NCBI GenBank assembly: GCA_002095305.1
Contig: MIEI01000023.1
Coordinates: 1-59,371 of the forward strand
Direction: 5' to 3'
DNA from: Pantoea brenneri
Lineage (GTDB): Bacteria > Pseudomonadota > Gammaproteobacteria > Enterobacterales > Enterobacteriaceae
Length of the DNA: 59,371 nt
Shown: one piece after another, positions 1 through 10,381 of the stretch
How the letters are laid out: every line of letters begins with the position of its first letter
How positions within the stretch are numbered: position 1 is the stretch's first letter
Made by a program: the position numbers and the translations under genes
The notes under the pieces: model-generated
The model's database searches: none
Told to the model about the DNA's origin: nothing
The model's input: the letters and a program-made list of their open reading frames with translations, nothing else

Positions 1-787
1 CCTGCCAGCCGCTGGAAACCGGCTGTCCGAGGAAGCGTAACGCCGCGACTAACAGCGGCCGGGCATCGCCATCCGGCAGTGACGGCGCATGATTCTGCTT
101 CGACAACTTATTGCCGTCGTGATTCAGCGCCAGCGGTAAATGCAGATAGTCAGGGACCGGCCAGCCAAACTGCTGATAAAGCGCAATCTGCCGCACTGTC
201 GGCTCAATCAAATCCGCCCCGCGAACGACTTCGGTGACGCCCTGAAAATGATCGTCGACCACCACCGCCAGGTTGTAGGCAAACAGGCCATCGCGACGGT
301 GAATGATAAAATCTTCCTGCGCCAGTCGCGGGTCCGCCTGCACGTGGCCGCGCAACCGATCGTCAAACGCCAGGACCGGGTTATGCTGCCGCAAACGCAG
401 GGCGGCATTCTCCGGCCCGCGCTGCCGATCGCGGCAGTAGCCATCATAGAAACCGCCGATCTGCTGAATGCGACGACGGGTACAGGTACAGAAATAACTC
501 TGACGATGCTGCTGAAGCCAGGCCAGCGCGTCGCGGTAAGCCTGATGGCGCTGTGACTGCCACAATACCTCGCCATCCCAGGTTAACCCGTAATGTTCCA
601 GCTGATGCAGAATACGCGAGGCTGCGCCCGGCACTTCACGTGGCGGATCGATATCTTCAATCCGTACCCGCCAGATACCCTGCTGAGCACGTGCGCTCAG
701 GTAGCTGCCTAACGCAGCAATCAACGAGCCGAAATGAAGTTCACCAGACGGAGAGGGGGCGAAGCGGCCAATGCAGGAGGCGGTCAT
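1..787 (-). CDS. gluQ: Glutamyl-Q tRNA(Asp) synthetase (3' end outside window)
   Basis: A truncated paralogue of glutamyl-tRNA synthetase without an anticodon-binding domain. The family attaches glutamate to queuosine at the wobble position of tRNA(Asp), in the cytoplasm. The frame opens at ATG 785-787 and stays open to the window edge, so the C-terminus is missing. Visible are the class I HIGH-like segment SGELHFGS near residue 15, the cysteines of CTCT in the zinc-binding region, and the KMSKS-like KLSKQ near the cut end. It lies downstream of dksA on the same strand, as in E. coli, where dksA and gluQ are cotranscribed. No frameshift is seen in the visible part. Confidence 0.95.
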   Translation of the reverse strand, partial: MTASCIGRFAPSPSGELHFGSLIAALGSYLSARAQQGIWRVRIEDIDPPREVPGAASRILHQLEHYGLTWDGEVLWQSQRHQAYRDALAWLQQHRQSYFCTCTRRRIQQIGGFYDGYCRDRQRGPENAALRLRQHNPVLAFDDRLRGHVQADPRLAQEDFIIHRRDGLFAYNLAVVVDDHFQGVTEVVRGADLIEPTVRQIALYQQFGWPVPDYLHLPLALNHDGNKLSKQNHAPSLPDGDARPLLVAALRFLGQPVSSGWQ

Positions 788-860
788 AGGCGTTAAACGT
801 GACCACGCAGCGGAAAAACCGGTTGGTGTTCCACTGCGTGGCAACGTGCTGGACGCGGCA

Positions 861-1316
861 TTAGCCGGCCATTTGTTTCTCACGAATTTCTGCTAACGTC
901 TTACAGTCGATGCAGAGATCGGCCGTTGGACGCGCTTCGAGACGGCGGATACCGATCTCAACGCCACAGGAATCGCAATAGCCAAAGTCGTCATCTTCGA
1001 CTTTCTTCAGCGTCTTCTCGATCTTTTTGATCAGTTTACGTTCGCGATCGCGGTTACGCAGCTCCAGGCTGAACTCCTCTTCCTGCGCGGCACGGTCAAC
1101 CGGGTCCGGGAAGTTGGCAGCTTCATCCTGCATATGCGATACGGTACGATCGACTTCGTCCCGCAATTGATTACGCCAGGCTTCCAGAATCTTGCGAAAA
1201 TGGGTCAGCTGCGCGTCGTTCATATACTCTTCGCCCGGCTTCTCCTGATAAGGCTCCACCCCAGCGATGGCGAGAATACTCAGGGACGATGTTTTACGGT
1301 TTTGCCCTTCTTGCAT
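861..1316 (-). CDS. dksA: RNA polymerase-binding transcription factor DksA
   Basis: DksA inserts a coiled coil into the secondary channel of RNA polymerase and, with ppGpp, represses rRNA promoters and activates amino-acid promoters during the stringent response. The protein is 151 residues, the same length as in E. coli and almost identical. The coiled-coil tip contains [11 protein letters not shown], with the two functional aspartates. A four-cysteine zinc finger (CDSCG and CIDC) sits near the C-terminus. I chose the ATG at 1316 because it is preceded by AGGAG at good spacing and begins MQEGQNRK; an upstream in-frame start would add seven residues. The rrn P1 promoter at the other end of the window is the type of promoter DksA controls. 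Confidence 0.97.
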   Translation of the reverse strand: MQEGQNRKTSSLSILAIAGVEPYQEKPGEEYMNDAQLTHFRKILEAWRNQLRDEVDRTVSHMQDEAANFPDPVDRAAQEEEFSLELRNRDRERKLIKKIEKTLKKVEDDDFGYCDSCGVEIGIRRLEARPTADLCIDCKTLAEIREKQMAG

Positions 1317-1564
1317 GTTGTTTCTCCTGGATAACACGCACTATACCCTTCGACTTTCGTCTTGCAGGTGCGTTGCTGCTAGCCTGCTGTTTGACATCTA
1401 CGGGGTACATCGATCCCCCATTGGGGAAAAAAACAGGCCGCTATAAATAACAGAAGCAGTCAAGGTTGGCAATTATTCGTGAACACACCTTGACAAGCCT
1501 GTGAGGAACAGCGTAATCGGGCCTTAGCATAGAACATTCTTATCACATAAAATTGCAAAAGATA
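1317..1564. other. Non-coding region between sfsA and dksA, with an inverted repeat
   Basis: These 248 bases hold no supportable gene. They must carry the leftward dksA promoter region; TATAGT on the minus strand (plus 1341-1346) is a possible -10 element, without a convincing -35. GTCAAGGT at 1459-1466 and ACCTTGAC at 1487-1494 form an 8-base inverted repeat with a 20-base spacer. The arms contain TTGAC in both orientations. No T-tract follows it, so it is not a typical terminator. Confidence 0.5.
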
Positions 1565-2269
1565 TTACAAGCTTACGTTAAGCGGCGTTTTAAGAAACAT
1601 GCCCGCTGCGGATAAGTCCGCCTGATACGCTAAAACCTCCACGCCTTCCCGCTGCGCCTGGACCAGTTGCTCTGCGTAAGCCACGTCAATGTGACGCGCC
1701 GGGGAAACGTCCTCAATCCCCGAGTGCAGAACGGCAAACAACAAAACGGCCCGATGACCTTCTGCCGCGACCATAGCCAGCTCGCGCAGATGTTTCTGTC
1801 CCCGAACCGTCACCGCATCCGGAAAATAACCTTTTCCTTCATGTAAAAGGGTTACGGATTTCACCTCAATATAGCAGTTGCGTCGGTCCTGCGCCTTGAG
1901 CAGAAAATCAATTCTGCTTTTTTCACTGCCATATCTCACTTCTGCCTGTCGCTGCTGATAACCGGCCAGTTCGGGCAGGCGTTGCTGATCGAGCGCTTCA
2001 GCCACCAGCTGATTAGCGCGCAGGGTATTGACGCAGATCCAGTGGCCCTGTTGTGTCTCGGTCAGCTCCCAGCTGTGCGGGTATTTTCGCGTCAGGTTGT
2101 CTGAGGTGGAGTACCAGATCCGATCGCCTGGCGTGGCGCAGCCGGTCATGGCACCGGTATTGGCGCAGTGAATCGTCAGGATCTCGCCGGAGGGGGTTTC
2201 GACATCGGCTAGAAAACGCTTGTAACGGGCGATCAAGCGAGCGGGTTTGAGGGGCGGAGAAAAATCCAT
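1565..2269 (-). CDS. sfsA: SfsA family protein (sugar fermentation stimulation)
   Basis: SfsA is a conserved nucleic-acid-binding protein. In E. coli, extra copies stimulate maltose use, but the molecular function is poorly defined; structural family assignments place it with nuclease-like folds. The 234 residues match the E. coli length and show the family signatures [13 protein letters not shown] near residue 37, [17 protein letters not shown] and [16 protein letters not shown]. The acidic D and E-x-K residues resemble a PD-(D/E)xK nuclease core, which is my inference. It starts 11 bases after the thpR stop, so the two genes are probably cotranscribed leftward. Confidence 0.93.
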   Translation of the reverse strand: MDFSPPLKPARLIARYKRFLADVETPSGEILTIHCANTGAMTGCATPGDRIWYSTSDNLTRKYPHSWELTETQQGHWICVNTLRANQLVAEALDQQRLPELAGYQQRQAEVRYGSEKSRIDFLLKAQDRRNCYIEVKSVTLLHEGKGYFPDAVTVRGQKHLRELAMVAAEGHRAVLLFAVLHSGIEDVSPARHIDVAYAEQLVQAQREGVEVLAYQADLSAAGMFLKTPLNVSL

Positions 2270-2280
2270 AAGCGTCCTGA

Positions 2281-2808
2281 TTAAGGCTGTAACGGCCAGC
2301 TGGCCAGCGCACGATAGCGGGTCCGGCCCTGAGCGAAGTCAGAGGCGAACAGGGAAAACTGCGCGACGCGAAAGCGCCAGTGAAAGCCGCGTGGCGGCAG
2401 GGCGACCGGCTGCGTTGCCTGTCGCAATAGCGTGATGTGCGGATGAAACGGCTGCGGGCTCTGATGACAGCCGTGGCGGGCGGCCTGCGCTCGCAACAGG
2501 CTGGCCAGTTGCAACAGACCGCGCGGCGCGCGCTGGCAGCCGAGCCACACCACGCCGGGACGTGGCCAGTGACCGGCGTCATCCAGATCAAGATCAAACG
2601 CCGGCTGTACAATGCGCGACGCCAGGGTTTGCAGCCGCTGTGCGGTCTCTGGCGTCACCTCGCCAAGAAACGCCAGCGTCAGGTGCAGATTGGCGGCGGC
2701 TACCGGGCGGCCCGCCTCGGCGGAAAAGGTATCGGCCCGCCAGCGCACCAGCTGTTGCTGCATCGCGTCAGGCAGGCTGATGGCAAAAAATAAGCGTTGG
2801 GTCGACAT
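2281..2808 (-). CDS. thpR: RNA 2',3'-cyclic phosphodiesterase (2H superfamily)
   Basis: A member of the 2H phosphoesterase family, formerly called 2'-5' RNA ligase LigT. It hydrolyses 2',3'-cyclic phosphate RNA ends and joins tRNA halves in vitro. Both catalytic H-x-T motifs are present: HLTLAF near residue 42 and HITLLR near residue 126. I start at ATG 2808, giving 175 residues (E. coli 176), because GGAG lies just upstream; a TTG five codons further up is in frame but poorer. The gene is divergent from hrpB (75 bases apart) and heads a likely thpR-sfsA unit. Confidence 0.93.
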   Translation of the reverse strand: MSTQRLFFAISLPDAMQQQLVRWRADTFSAEAGRPVAAANLHLTLAFLGEVTPETAQRLQTLASRIVQPAFDLDLDDAGHWPRPGVVWLGCQRAPRGLLQLASLLRAQAARHGCHQSPQPFHPHITLLRQATQPVALPPRGFHWRFRVAQFSLFASDFAQGRTRYRALASWPLQP

Positions 2809-2883
2809 GGCGCTCTCCGGCAAATATCACGGATGGATGCTACAATGCGCGCCATCTTAGCACAGGCAGAAGCGGAGTTTGCT

Positions 2884-5326
2884 GTGAGCGATTTACCGGT
2901 CAGCGCGGTGCTGCCTGACATCCTGGCGGCACTGAGCCGCGCCTCACAAATCCTGCTGGCGGCGCCGACCGGCGCGGGCAAATCAACCTGGCTGCCGCTG
3001 CAGCTATTGCAGCAGGCGGATCTGCCAGGCCGGATCATCATGCTGGAGCCGCGTCGGCTGGCGGCGCGCAACGTGGCGCAACGGCTGGCGGAGCAACTGG
3101 GTGAGCAGCCGGGGGGCACGGTCGGTTTCCGGATGCGCGGCGAAAGCTGTGTCGGGCCGCAGACCCGGCTGGAAGTGGTCACCGAAGGGATGCTGACGCG
3201 GATGCTACAGCACGATCCGATGCTGGACGGGGTTTCGCTGGTGATCCTTGATGAGTTCCACGAGCGCAGCCTGCAGGCCGATCTGGCGCTGGCGTTGCTG
3301 CTGGATGTCCAGCAGGGGCTGCGCGACGATCTGAAGATCATGCTGATGTCAGCCACGCTGGACAATGCGCGGCTGGCGGCGCTGTTGCCAGACGCGCCGC
3401 TGATCGTGTCGGAAGGGCGCAGCTATCCGGTTGAACGGCGCTACGCGTCACTGAACACAACCGTGCGTTTCGAGGAAGCCGTGGCGCGTGAAGTGGCGCA
3501 GCTGCTGCGCGATGAGTGGGGATCGTTACTGCTGTTTTGCCGGCGTGGCGGAGATCGAACGGGTCAGACGCGAGCTGGAATCACGCATTAGCGATGACGT
3601 CGATCTGACGCCGCTGTATGGCGCACTGCCGCTGGCGGCGCAGCGTCGGGCGATCCTTCCTGCGGCGCAAGGACGCCGGAAAGTGGTGCTCGCCACCAAT
3701 ATTGCCGAGACCAGCCTGACGATAGAAGGGATCCGGCTGGTGGTCGACAGTGCGCTGGAACGCAGCGCGCTGTTTGATGCCCGCAGCGGCGTGACCCGTC
3801 TGCAGACCCAGCGCAACAGCCAGGCCTCCATGACCCAGCGCGCCGGACGTGCCGGGCGTTTAATGCCGGGCATCTGTCTGCATCTGCTGCCACAGGAGCA
3901 GGCGTCTCGCGCGGCGGCACAGAGCGAGGCGGAGATCCTGCACAGTGATTTGTCATCGCTGTGGCTCGATTTGCTGCAGTGGGGCTGTACCCAGCCGCAA
4001 CAGCTACAGTGGCTAGATCTGCCTCCGGCCAGACATCTGGCGGCGGCACAGCAGCAGTTAACCCGCCTTGGCGCGCTGGACAGTCATGGACTGCTCAACA
4101 CGCTGGGACGGCGGATGGCAGCGCTGGGCTGCGATCCCCGGCTGGCGGCCATGCTGTGCGCCGCCGGTCAGGATGCCGATGCGGTCGCTACTGCCGCGCT
4201 GCTGGTGGCGATTCTGGAAGATCCCCCGCGCAGCGGCAGCGCCGATCTGCGCGATGCGCTGCACCGGCCGCAACCGCAGTGGCTGCGTCGGGCGCAGCAG
4301 TGGCAGCGACGGCTTAAGGTCAGCGGCGGCCGGGTGGACGACGACCGTTTTGCCGCCTTACTGGCGGTGGGCTTCGGTGATCGGCTGGCGCGCCGGCGTG
4401 ACGAGAGCGGCCGCTATCAGCTGGCCAACGGCCTGGGTGCCATGCTGGATCAGCAGGATGGTCTGACGCGCAATGCGTGGCTGATCGCTCCGGCGTTGTT
4501 ACAGGGCAGCACCACGCCGGATGCGCGGATGTTGCTGGCGTTGCCGGTCGACATTGAGGCGCTGTGTCAGCAGCAGCCTGCGCTGATTGAGCGGCGGACT
4601 GAAGTCGAATGGGATGAGGAGAAGGGCACCCTGCGCACCCTGCGACGTGAGCAGATTGGCGCGCTGGTGCTGAAAACCCAGCCGCTGGCCCGTCCGGAAC
4701 CGGCGGTGCTGCAGGCGGCTATTCTGCGCTGGGTGGCGGAAAAGGGGCTGTCGGTGTTGGGCTGGACGCCTCAGGCGGAGCAGCTGCGCCTGCGCATCCA
4801 GTGTGCCGCACAATGGTTGCCGGAAGAGCCGTGGCCAGCGGTCGATGACGCCGCGCTGCTCGACAGCCTGCCACAATGGTTGCTGCCGCAGATGTCCGCC
4901 GTCCGCGATCTGAAAACGCTGCAATCGGTGGACCTCGTCAACGCGCTATTACATTTACTCACATGGTCACAACGCCAGCGGCTGGATAGTGCGCTGCCAA
5001 CTCATTACACTGTGCCGACCGGAAGCCGGCTGCCAATCCGCTACCATGCGGACAAGCCCCCGGCACTGGCGGTGCGGATTCAGGAGATGTTTGGCGAAGC
5101 CACTAATCCCGCCGTCGCTGAAGGCCGGGTGCCGCTGGTGCTGGAGCTGTTATCGCCGGCGCAGCGCCCGTTACAGATTACCCGCGACCTGGCGGCATTC
5201 TGGCGCGGTGCATATCCGGAGGTCCGTAAAGAGATGAAAGGGCGCTATCCTAAACATCCCTGGCCAGACGATCCGGCCACCGCCTTGCCGACAAGGCGCA
5301 CCAAAAAAATGTCCCCGCAAGGTTGA
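2884..5326 (+). CDS. hrpB: ATP-dependent helicase HrpB, frameshifted as read
   Basis: A DEAH-box superfamily 2 helicase of unknown physiological role. Visible in order: Walker A APTGAGKST near residue 24, DEFH (DEAH box) near 120, SAT motif III, then the motif V and VI segments TNIAETSLTIEG and QRAGRAGR, followed by the HrpB C-terminal domain. The GTG start at 2884 follows GGAG and gives an N-terminus like that of E. coli. The frame breaks at about 3535-3550: LLLFC should continue as LLLFLPGVAEI, which needs one T and one G restored. The corrected product is 814 residues (E. coli 809). Both halves are otherwise undegraded, which favours a sequencing error. Confidence 0.9.
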
Positions 5327-5424
5327 GGCCGCTGGATCGAATTCAGAGGGTTCTGCCATGCGGAACACCAGAAAGCAGTTAGAGTAGCGGCGCAGCCGTA
5401 AGCTATGCCTGGAGAATAAAAGCA

Positions 5425-7956
5425 ATGTCTGGGAACGATCGCGAACCTATTGGGCGCAAAGGTAAACCGTTGCCGCCGCGCAGCAGTGCGCGCCGGGGAC
5501 GCCGCAGGGATATCGAACAGGATATCGATCAGGATGATTTTAATGATGACGAGGAGGAAGCGCCGGTGCCACGTAAAGGTAAAGGTGGAAAACCGCCGCG
5601 CGGCAAACGCCGTTGGCTGGGATGGTTAATCAAGCTGTTCCTGGTGTTTGTTGTGGTGATGGCCGCATGGGGCGTCTACCTCGACTCGGAAATTCGCAGC
5701 CGGATTGACGGAAAAGTGTGGCAACTGCCCGCTACCGTCTATGGCCGTATGGTCAGCCTGGAACCGGGCATGGCCTACAACAAAAGTGAAATGGTGGCGC
5801 TGCTCGAGGGCACCCAGTACCGCGAGGTGTCACGTATCACCCGCCCTGGCGAGTTTTCGGTTAAAGGCAATACCATTGATTTGTTGCGTCGTCCGTTCGA
5901 TTTCCCCGACAGTAAAGAGGGGCAGATCCACGCGCGCATGAGTTTCAGTAAGGATGAGCTGAGCGAGATTAAAAACCTCGAAACCGGCCGTGATTTTGGC
6001 TTTTTCCGCCTCGATCCGCGGTTGATTACCATGCTGCAGTCGCCAAATTGCGAACAGCGTCTGTTTGTACCGCGCGCCGGCTTCCCGGATCTGCTGGTCG
6101 ATACGCTGATTGCCACCGAGGATCGCCACTTCTACGAACATGACGGCATCAGCCCCTATTCGATTGGTCGCGCTTTCCTCGCCAACATCACCGCCGGTAA
6201 AGCGGTGCAGGGCGGCAGTACCCTGACCCAGCAGCTGGTAAAAAACCTGTTCCTCACCAACGAGCGTTCGCTGTGGCGTAAAGCGCGTGAAGCCTATATG
6301 GCAGTGATCATGGATGCGCGCTACAGCAAAGATCGCATTCTGGAACTCTATCTGAACGAAGTTTATCTCGGTCAGGCCGGCAGCGATCAGATCCGCGGTT
6401 TCCCGCTGGCCAGCCTCTACTACTTTGGTCGCCCGGTTGATGAGCTGAGCCTCGATCAGCAGGCGATGCTGGTCGGCATGGTGAAAGGAGCCTCGCTCTA
6501 TAACCCATGGCGTAACCCGAAACTGGCGCTGGAACGCCGCAACCTGGTGCTGCGCCTGTTGCAGCAGCAGAAAGTGATCGACCAGGAGCTGTATGACATG
6601 CTGTCGGCGCGTCCGCTGGGCGTACAGCCTAAAGGCGGAGTCATTACGCCGCAGCCAGCCTTTATGCAGATGGTGCGTAATGAGCTGCAGGCGAAGCTCG
6701 GTGACAAGGTGAAAGATCTCTCCGGCGTGAAGATTTTCACCACCCTCGATCCGGTCTCGCAGGATGCGGCAGAAAAAGCGGTAATCGACGGCATTCCGAC
6801 GCTGAAAAAACAGCGTGGCCTGAAGGATCTGGAAACCGCGATGGTAGTCGTTGACCGCTTCAGCGGCGAAGTGCGCGCCATGGTCGGCGGTGCCGATCCG
6901 CAGTATGCCGGTTATAACCGTGCGCTGCAGGCGCGTCGTTCTATCGGTTCGCTGGCAAAACCGGCCACCTATCTGACCGCGCTGAGCCAGCCGAACAGCT
7001 ATCGTCTTAACAGCTGGATTGCCGATGAGCCCATCGCGCTGAAACAGCCGAATGGCAGCGTCTGGAAACCGATGAACGACGATCGTCGCTTCAGCGGGAA
7101 AGTGATGCTGGTGGATGCGCTGACCAACTCGATGAACGTGCCTACGGTTAACCTGGGGATGACGCTGGGTCTGGATGCGGTTGTCGATACCTGGAACAAG
7201 CTGGGCGTGCCGAAAGAGCAGCTGCACCCGGTGCCAGCGATGCTGCTGGGGGCGTTAAACCTGACGCCGGTTGAAGTGGCGCAGGCGTTCCAGTCGATCG
7301 CCAGCGGTGGCAACCGCGCCTCGCTGTCGGCGGTGCGCTCGGTGATTGCTGAAGATGGCAGCGTGCTGTATCAGAGCTATCCGCAGGCGCAGCGCGTTGA
7401 GCCGGCTCAGGCCGCTTACCTGACGCTCTACACCATGCAGCAGGTGGCCGATCACGGTACCGCACGTGCGCTGGGCGCGCGATTCCCGAATGCACATCTG
7501 GCGGGGAAAACCGGTACCACCAACGATCTGGTCGACAGCTGGTTTGCCGGTATCGATGGCAAAGAAGTGGCGATCACCTGGGTTGGACGGGATAACAACC
7601 AGCCGACCAAACTGTACGGCGCCAGCGGGGCGATGCAGCTCTATCGTCGTTACCTCGACAACCAGGCGCCTATGCCGTTGCAGCTGACGCCACCGGAAGA
7701 TGTGTCGCTGATGAATATCGACTCGGCCGGTAACTTTGTCTGCGGCACCGGCAGCAGCACCTGGCGTTCGCTGCCAGTGTGGGCGCTGGACCCGAATGCG
7801 CTGTGTCAGCAACAGCAACAACAGGTTCAGCAGCAGCAACAGCTGTTTGATCAACAGCAACAGCAGCAACAGCAGCAGCAACCTTCCCAGCAACCGCAGG
7901 AGCAGAAAGAGAGCGACGGCGTAGCGGGATGGATAAAAGATATGTTTGGTAAATAA
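5425..7956 (+). CDS. mrcB: Penicillin-binding protein 1B, bifunctional peptidoglycan synthase
   Basis: A class A penicillin-binding protein: an inner-membrane enzyme that polymerises lipid II and crosslinks the stem peptides. There is a charged cytoplasmic N-terminus, one membrane helix at about residues 62-85, a UB2H-like domain, and a GT51 glycosyltransferase domain with its catalytic glutamate at residue 232 ([11 protein letters not shown]). A transpeptidase domain follows, with the catalytic serine in SLAK at residue 509 and KTGTT further on. Length is 843 residues (E. coli 844). The C-terminal tail is very rich in glutamine. The family is activated from outside by lipoprotein LpoB. A strong terminator follows. 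Confidence 0.97.
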   Translation: MSGNDREPIGRKGKPLPPRSSARRGRRRDIEQDIDQDDFNDDEEEAPVPRKGKGGKPPRGKRRWLGWLIKLFLVFVVVMAAWGVYLDSEIRSRIDGKVWQLPATVYGRMVSLEPGMAYNKSEMVALLEGTQYREVSRITRPGEFSVKGNTIDLLRRPFDFPDSKEGQIHARMSFSKDELSEIKNLETGRDFGFFRLDPRLITMLQSPNCEQRLFVPRAGFPDLLVDTLIATEDRHFYEHDGISPYSIGRAFLANITAGKAVQGGSTLTQQLVKNLFLTNERSLWRKAREAYMAVIMDARYSKDRILELYLNEVYLGQAGSDQIRGFPLASLYYFGRPVDELSLDQQAMLVGMVKGASLYNPWRNPKLALERRNLVLRLLQQQKVIDQELYDMLSARPLGVQPKGGVITPQPAFMQMVRNELQAKLGDKVKDLSGVKIFTTLDPVSQDAAEKAVIDGIPTLKKQRGLKDLETAMVVVDRFSGEVRAMVGGADPQYAGYNRALQARRSIGSLAKPATYLTALSQPNSYRLNSWIADEPIALKQPNGSVWKPMNDDRRFSGKVMLVDALTNSMNVPTVNLGMTLGLDAVVDTWNKLGVPKEQLHPVPAMLLGALNLTPVEVAQAFQSIASGGNRASLSAVRSVIAEDGSVLYQSYPQAQRVEPAQAAYLTLYTMQQVADHGTARALGARFPNAHLAGKTGTTNDLVDSWFAGIDGKEVAITWVGRDNNQPTKLYGASGAMQLYRRYLDNQAPMPLQLTPPEDVSLMNIDSAGNFVCGTGSSTWRSLPVWALDPNALCQQQQQQVQQQQQLFDQQQQQQQQQQPSQQPQEQKESDGVAGWIKDMFGK
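7807..7905 (+). repeat. CAG/CAA glutamine-codon repeat in mrcB
   Basis: A low-complexity run of CAG and CAA codons encodes about residues 795-827 of PBP1B, mostly glutamine interrupted by a few other residues. E. coli PBP1B has a shorter glutamine-rich tail at the same place. Mixed CAG/CAA codons make slippage less likely than a pure repeat would, but the length probably varies between strains. Confidence 0.85.
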
Positions 7957-7972
7957 TTTTACAGACTGGTTA

Positions 7973-7999
7973 AAAAGGGCGCTTCGGCGCCCTTTTTTT
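7973..7999 (+). terminator. Intrinsic terminator after mrcB
   Basis: GGGCGC at 7977-7982 pairs with GCGCCC at 7987-7992 around a TTCG tetraloop, followed by seven T residues. This is a classic rho-independent terminator separating mrcB from the fhu operon. Confidence 0.95.
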
Positions 8000-8092
8000 G
8001 TGCCTGATCAATACCGGTTAATCGCGCTGCAAACGGCGTCACGCCTGGGATTTATCCTTGCAGTCGCGACATCGTTTCGCATATTATTCGAC

Positions 8093-8111
8093 CGTTATAA
8101 TAATCATTATC
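8093..8111 (+). promoter_or_regulatory. Fur box overlapping the fhuA promoter
   Basis: These 19 bases match the classical Fur consensus (GATAATGATAATCATTATC) at 15 of 19 positions, with the right half perfect. TATAAT at 8096-8101 inside the box is a likely -10 element, so Fur-Fe(II) would block RNA polymerase directly. It lies 44 bases before the fhuA start and implies iron repression of fhuACDB. Confidence 0.85.
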
Positions 8112-8155
8112 GTTTCGATTCGCCTGCACATCCTTCATAGCTAAGAGACACCTTT

Positions 8156-10375
8156 ATGAATGCGCGAACGACTTCAGTTTGTTGTACTAAGAAACACTTT
8201 TACCGCCAGCCTTTGGCAATAATGATTGCGCTGGCGCTGACCAGCCTGAGCAGCAACCTGTTCGCGGAAGAGACCCTGGTGGTGTCAGCAGACGGCGGCG
8301 CTGGCGTGGCGGGCGAAAGCGCATGGGGACCTGCGCCGACCATTGCGGCGAAACAGAGTGCCACCGGCACCAAAACCGATACGCCGATTGAAAAAAATCC
8401 GCAGTCGGTTTCCGTAGTGACGCGTGAAGAGATGGAGATGCGTAACGTCACCAGCGTCAAAGGGGCGTTTAACTATACGCCTGGCGTGCTGACCGGGAAC
8501 CGCGGCAGCTCTGACGTGATTGATGCGCTGTCGATTCGCGGCTTTAGCGAAACCAATACCAACCAGTATCTGGATGGCCTGAAACTGCAGGGCGATAACT
8601 ACTCTGAGTTCGCTATCGATCCTTACTTCCTGGAGCGCGCGGAGCTGCTGCGCGGGCCGGTCTCGGTGCTATACGGCAAGAGCAACCCTGGCGGGGTCGT
8701 CGCGCTGGTCAGCAAGCGGCCGGTGCAGGAAACGCTGCGTGAAGTTCAGTTTCAGATGGGTAACGATAACCTGTTCTCGACCGGCTTTGACTTTGGTGGC
8801 GCGCTGGATGATGACGGCGTCTACAGCTACCGTCTGACCGGCCAGGCGCGCAGTCAGGATGCGCAGCAGGCGATGAACAAAGAGAAGCGTTACACCCTCG
8901 CCCCGGCATTCAGCTGGCGTCCGGATGATCGCACCCGCGTTGATCTGCTGACCTATTTCCAGAACGAGCCTGAAACCGGCTATTACGGCTGGCTGCCGCG
9001 TCAGGGCACGGTAGTGCCGATTACCCGTGCCGACGGCAGCGAGTACAAGCTGCCGACCAATTTTGATGAAGGCGAACAGAGCAATAAGATTTCGCGTAAC
9101 ACCAAAATGGTCGGCTATAACGCCGAGCACAGCTTTAACGATACCTGGACGGTGCGCCAGAACCTGCGCTATGCCGACCTGCGTACCGATTACCGCAGTA
9201 TTTATGGCAACGGTTTCCTGCCGGAAACCCAGCAAATCACGCGCGGTTCGGCGGTCTCTGAAGAGAAGCTCAATCAGTTTGCGGTCGATACCCAGGCGCA
9301 GGCGAAATTCGCCACCGGCCAGCTCGATCATACGCTGTTGCTGGGGGTGGACTTCCAGCGGACCCGTAACGATATTGATGCCCAGTTTGGTATGGCTTCC
9401 AGTCTGAATGCGGTCAATCCGCAATATGGCAACGACAGCGTGACCCCCTATGACCAGCCTTATCAACATCTGGATAAGCAGCGTCAGACCGGTTTATATC
9501 TGCAGGATCAGATGGAGTGGGATCGCTGGGTACTGACCCTTGGCGGCCGCTATGATTACGCCATGAACTCCGTCTACGATCGGGTGACGAAGAGTGTCGA
9601 TCGGCAAAACGATCAGGCCTTCACCTGGCGCGGCGGCCTGAATTATGTGTTTGATAACGGCATCGCGCCTTACTTCAGCTACAGCGAAGCCTTTATTCCT
9701 AATGCCGGTTCAACGTTAAACGGCGAAGCCTTTGACCCGTCGCGGGCTAAGCAGTATGAAGCTGGCGTGAAATACGTACCGAAAGATCGTCCGGTCGTGC
9801 TCACCGCCGCGGTTTATCAGCTGACCAAAACCAAAAACCTGACCGCCGATCCTGACAACGTTCTCTTTAGCGTACAGGGTGGTGAAATCCGGTCGCGCGG
9901 TGTCGAACTGGAAGCCAAAGCGGCGCTCAACGCTAACGTCAACCTGACCGCGTCATACACCTACACTGATGCGGAATATACCGAAGACACGTTGCTGAAA
10001 GGCAAAACGCCGGTACAGGTACCGAAGCATATGGCCTCCTTGTGGAGTGATTACACCTTCCACGAAACCGCCCTGTCAGGGGTGACAATCGGCGCCGGAG
10101 TTCGTTACGTGGGGGAAAGCCAGGGGCTGTATGCTGAGACCCCAGCTAATAGCGCTGCTGGACTCTCGAACCAGAACTTTAAGGTTGCCGGTTACACCAC
10201 GGTCGACGCCGCGCTGAAATATGATCTCGCTCGCTTCGGTTTGCCCGGTTCGTCAGTCGGCGTCAACGTCAACAACCTGTTTGACCGCGAGTATGTTGCC
10301 AGCTGCTATCGTGACTACGCCTGTTACTGGGGCGCGGAACGCCAGATTGTCGGCACCGCCACCTTCAGATTTTGA
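8156..10375 (+). CDS. fhuA: TonB-dependent ferrichrome outer-membrane receptor FhuA
   Basis: A 22-stranded beta-barrel with an N-terminal plug that imports ferrichrome using TonB energy. The long signal peptide ends near residue 37 (LFA before EETL). The TonB box ETLVVSA lies at the very start of the mature protein. The plug follows, and the barrel ends in the terminal phenylalanine (TATFRF) typical of outer-membrane proteins. The close match to E. coli FhuA (SAWGP, TKTDTPI, PVSVLYGKS, the C-terminal cysteine pair in CYRDYAC) supports ferrichrome specificity. At 739 residues it is a little shorter than E. coli; the loop that carries phage sensitivity there (L4) is shorter and lacks its cysteine pair. 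First gene of fhuACDB. Confidence 0.95.
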   Translation: MNARTTSVCCTKKHFYRQPLAIMIALALTSLSSNLFAEETLVVSADGGAGVAGESAWGPAPTIAAKQSATGTKTDTPIEKNPQSVSVVTREEMEMRNVTSVKGAFNYTPGVLTGNRGSSDVIDALSIRGFSETNTNQYLDGLKLQGDNYSEFAIDPYFLERAELLRGPVSVLYGKSNPGGVVALVSKRPVQETLREVQFQMGNDNLFSTGFDFGGALDDDGVYSYRLTGQARSQDAQQAMNKEKRYTLAPAFSWRPDDRTRVDLLTYFQNEPETGYYGWLPRQGTVVPITRADGSEYKLPTNFDEGEQSNKISRNTKMVGYNAEHSFNDTWTVRQNLRYADLRTDYRSIYGNGFLPETQQITRGSAVSEEKLNQFAVDTQAQAKFATGQLDHTLLLGVDFQRTRNDIDAQFGMASSLNAVNPQYGNDSVTPYDQPYQHLDKQRQTGLYLQDQMEWDRWVLTLGGRYDYAMNSVYDRVTKSVDRQNDQAFTWRGGLNYVFDNGIAPYFSYSEAFIPNAGSTLNGEAFDPSRAKQYEAGVKYVPKDRPVVLTAAVYQLTKTKNLTADPDNVLFSVQGGEIRSRGVELEAKAALNANVNLTASYTYTDAEYTEDTLLKGKTPVQVPKHMASLWSDYTFHETALSGVTIGAGVRYVGESQGLYAETPANSAAGLSNQNFKVAGYTTVDAALKYDLARFGLPGSSVGVNVNNLFDREYVASCYRDYACYWGAERQIVGTATFRF

Positions 10376-10381
10376 TTTAGC

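Noticed and set aside
1405..1436. Terminator-like CCCC/GGGG pair before an A-run upstream of dksA
   Set aside because: The loop is only about three bases and an A-run follows on the plus strand, with no T-run in the direction of any gene.
3488..3591. hrpB as two separate genes
   Set aside because: The overlapping frames are the two halves of one helicase; motifs I-III are in the first and V-VI in the second, so a single frameshifted gene explains both.
5830..7227. 465-codon open frame on the minus strand
   Set aside because: It is antisense to mrcB, whose coding is certain, has no recognisable domains, and reflects codon-position bias of the GC-rich sense gene.
7946..8140. Small plus-strand frame between mrcB and fhuA
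   Set aside because: It overlaps the mrcB end, reads through a strong terminator and covers the Fur-box promoter.
8669..9469. 266-codon minus-strand frame inside fhuA
   Set aside because: Antisense to conserved FhuA coding sequence; no homology seen.
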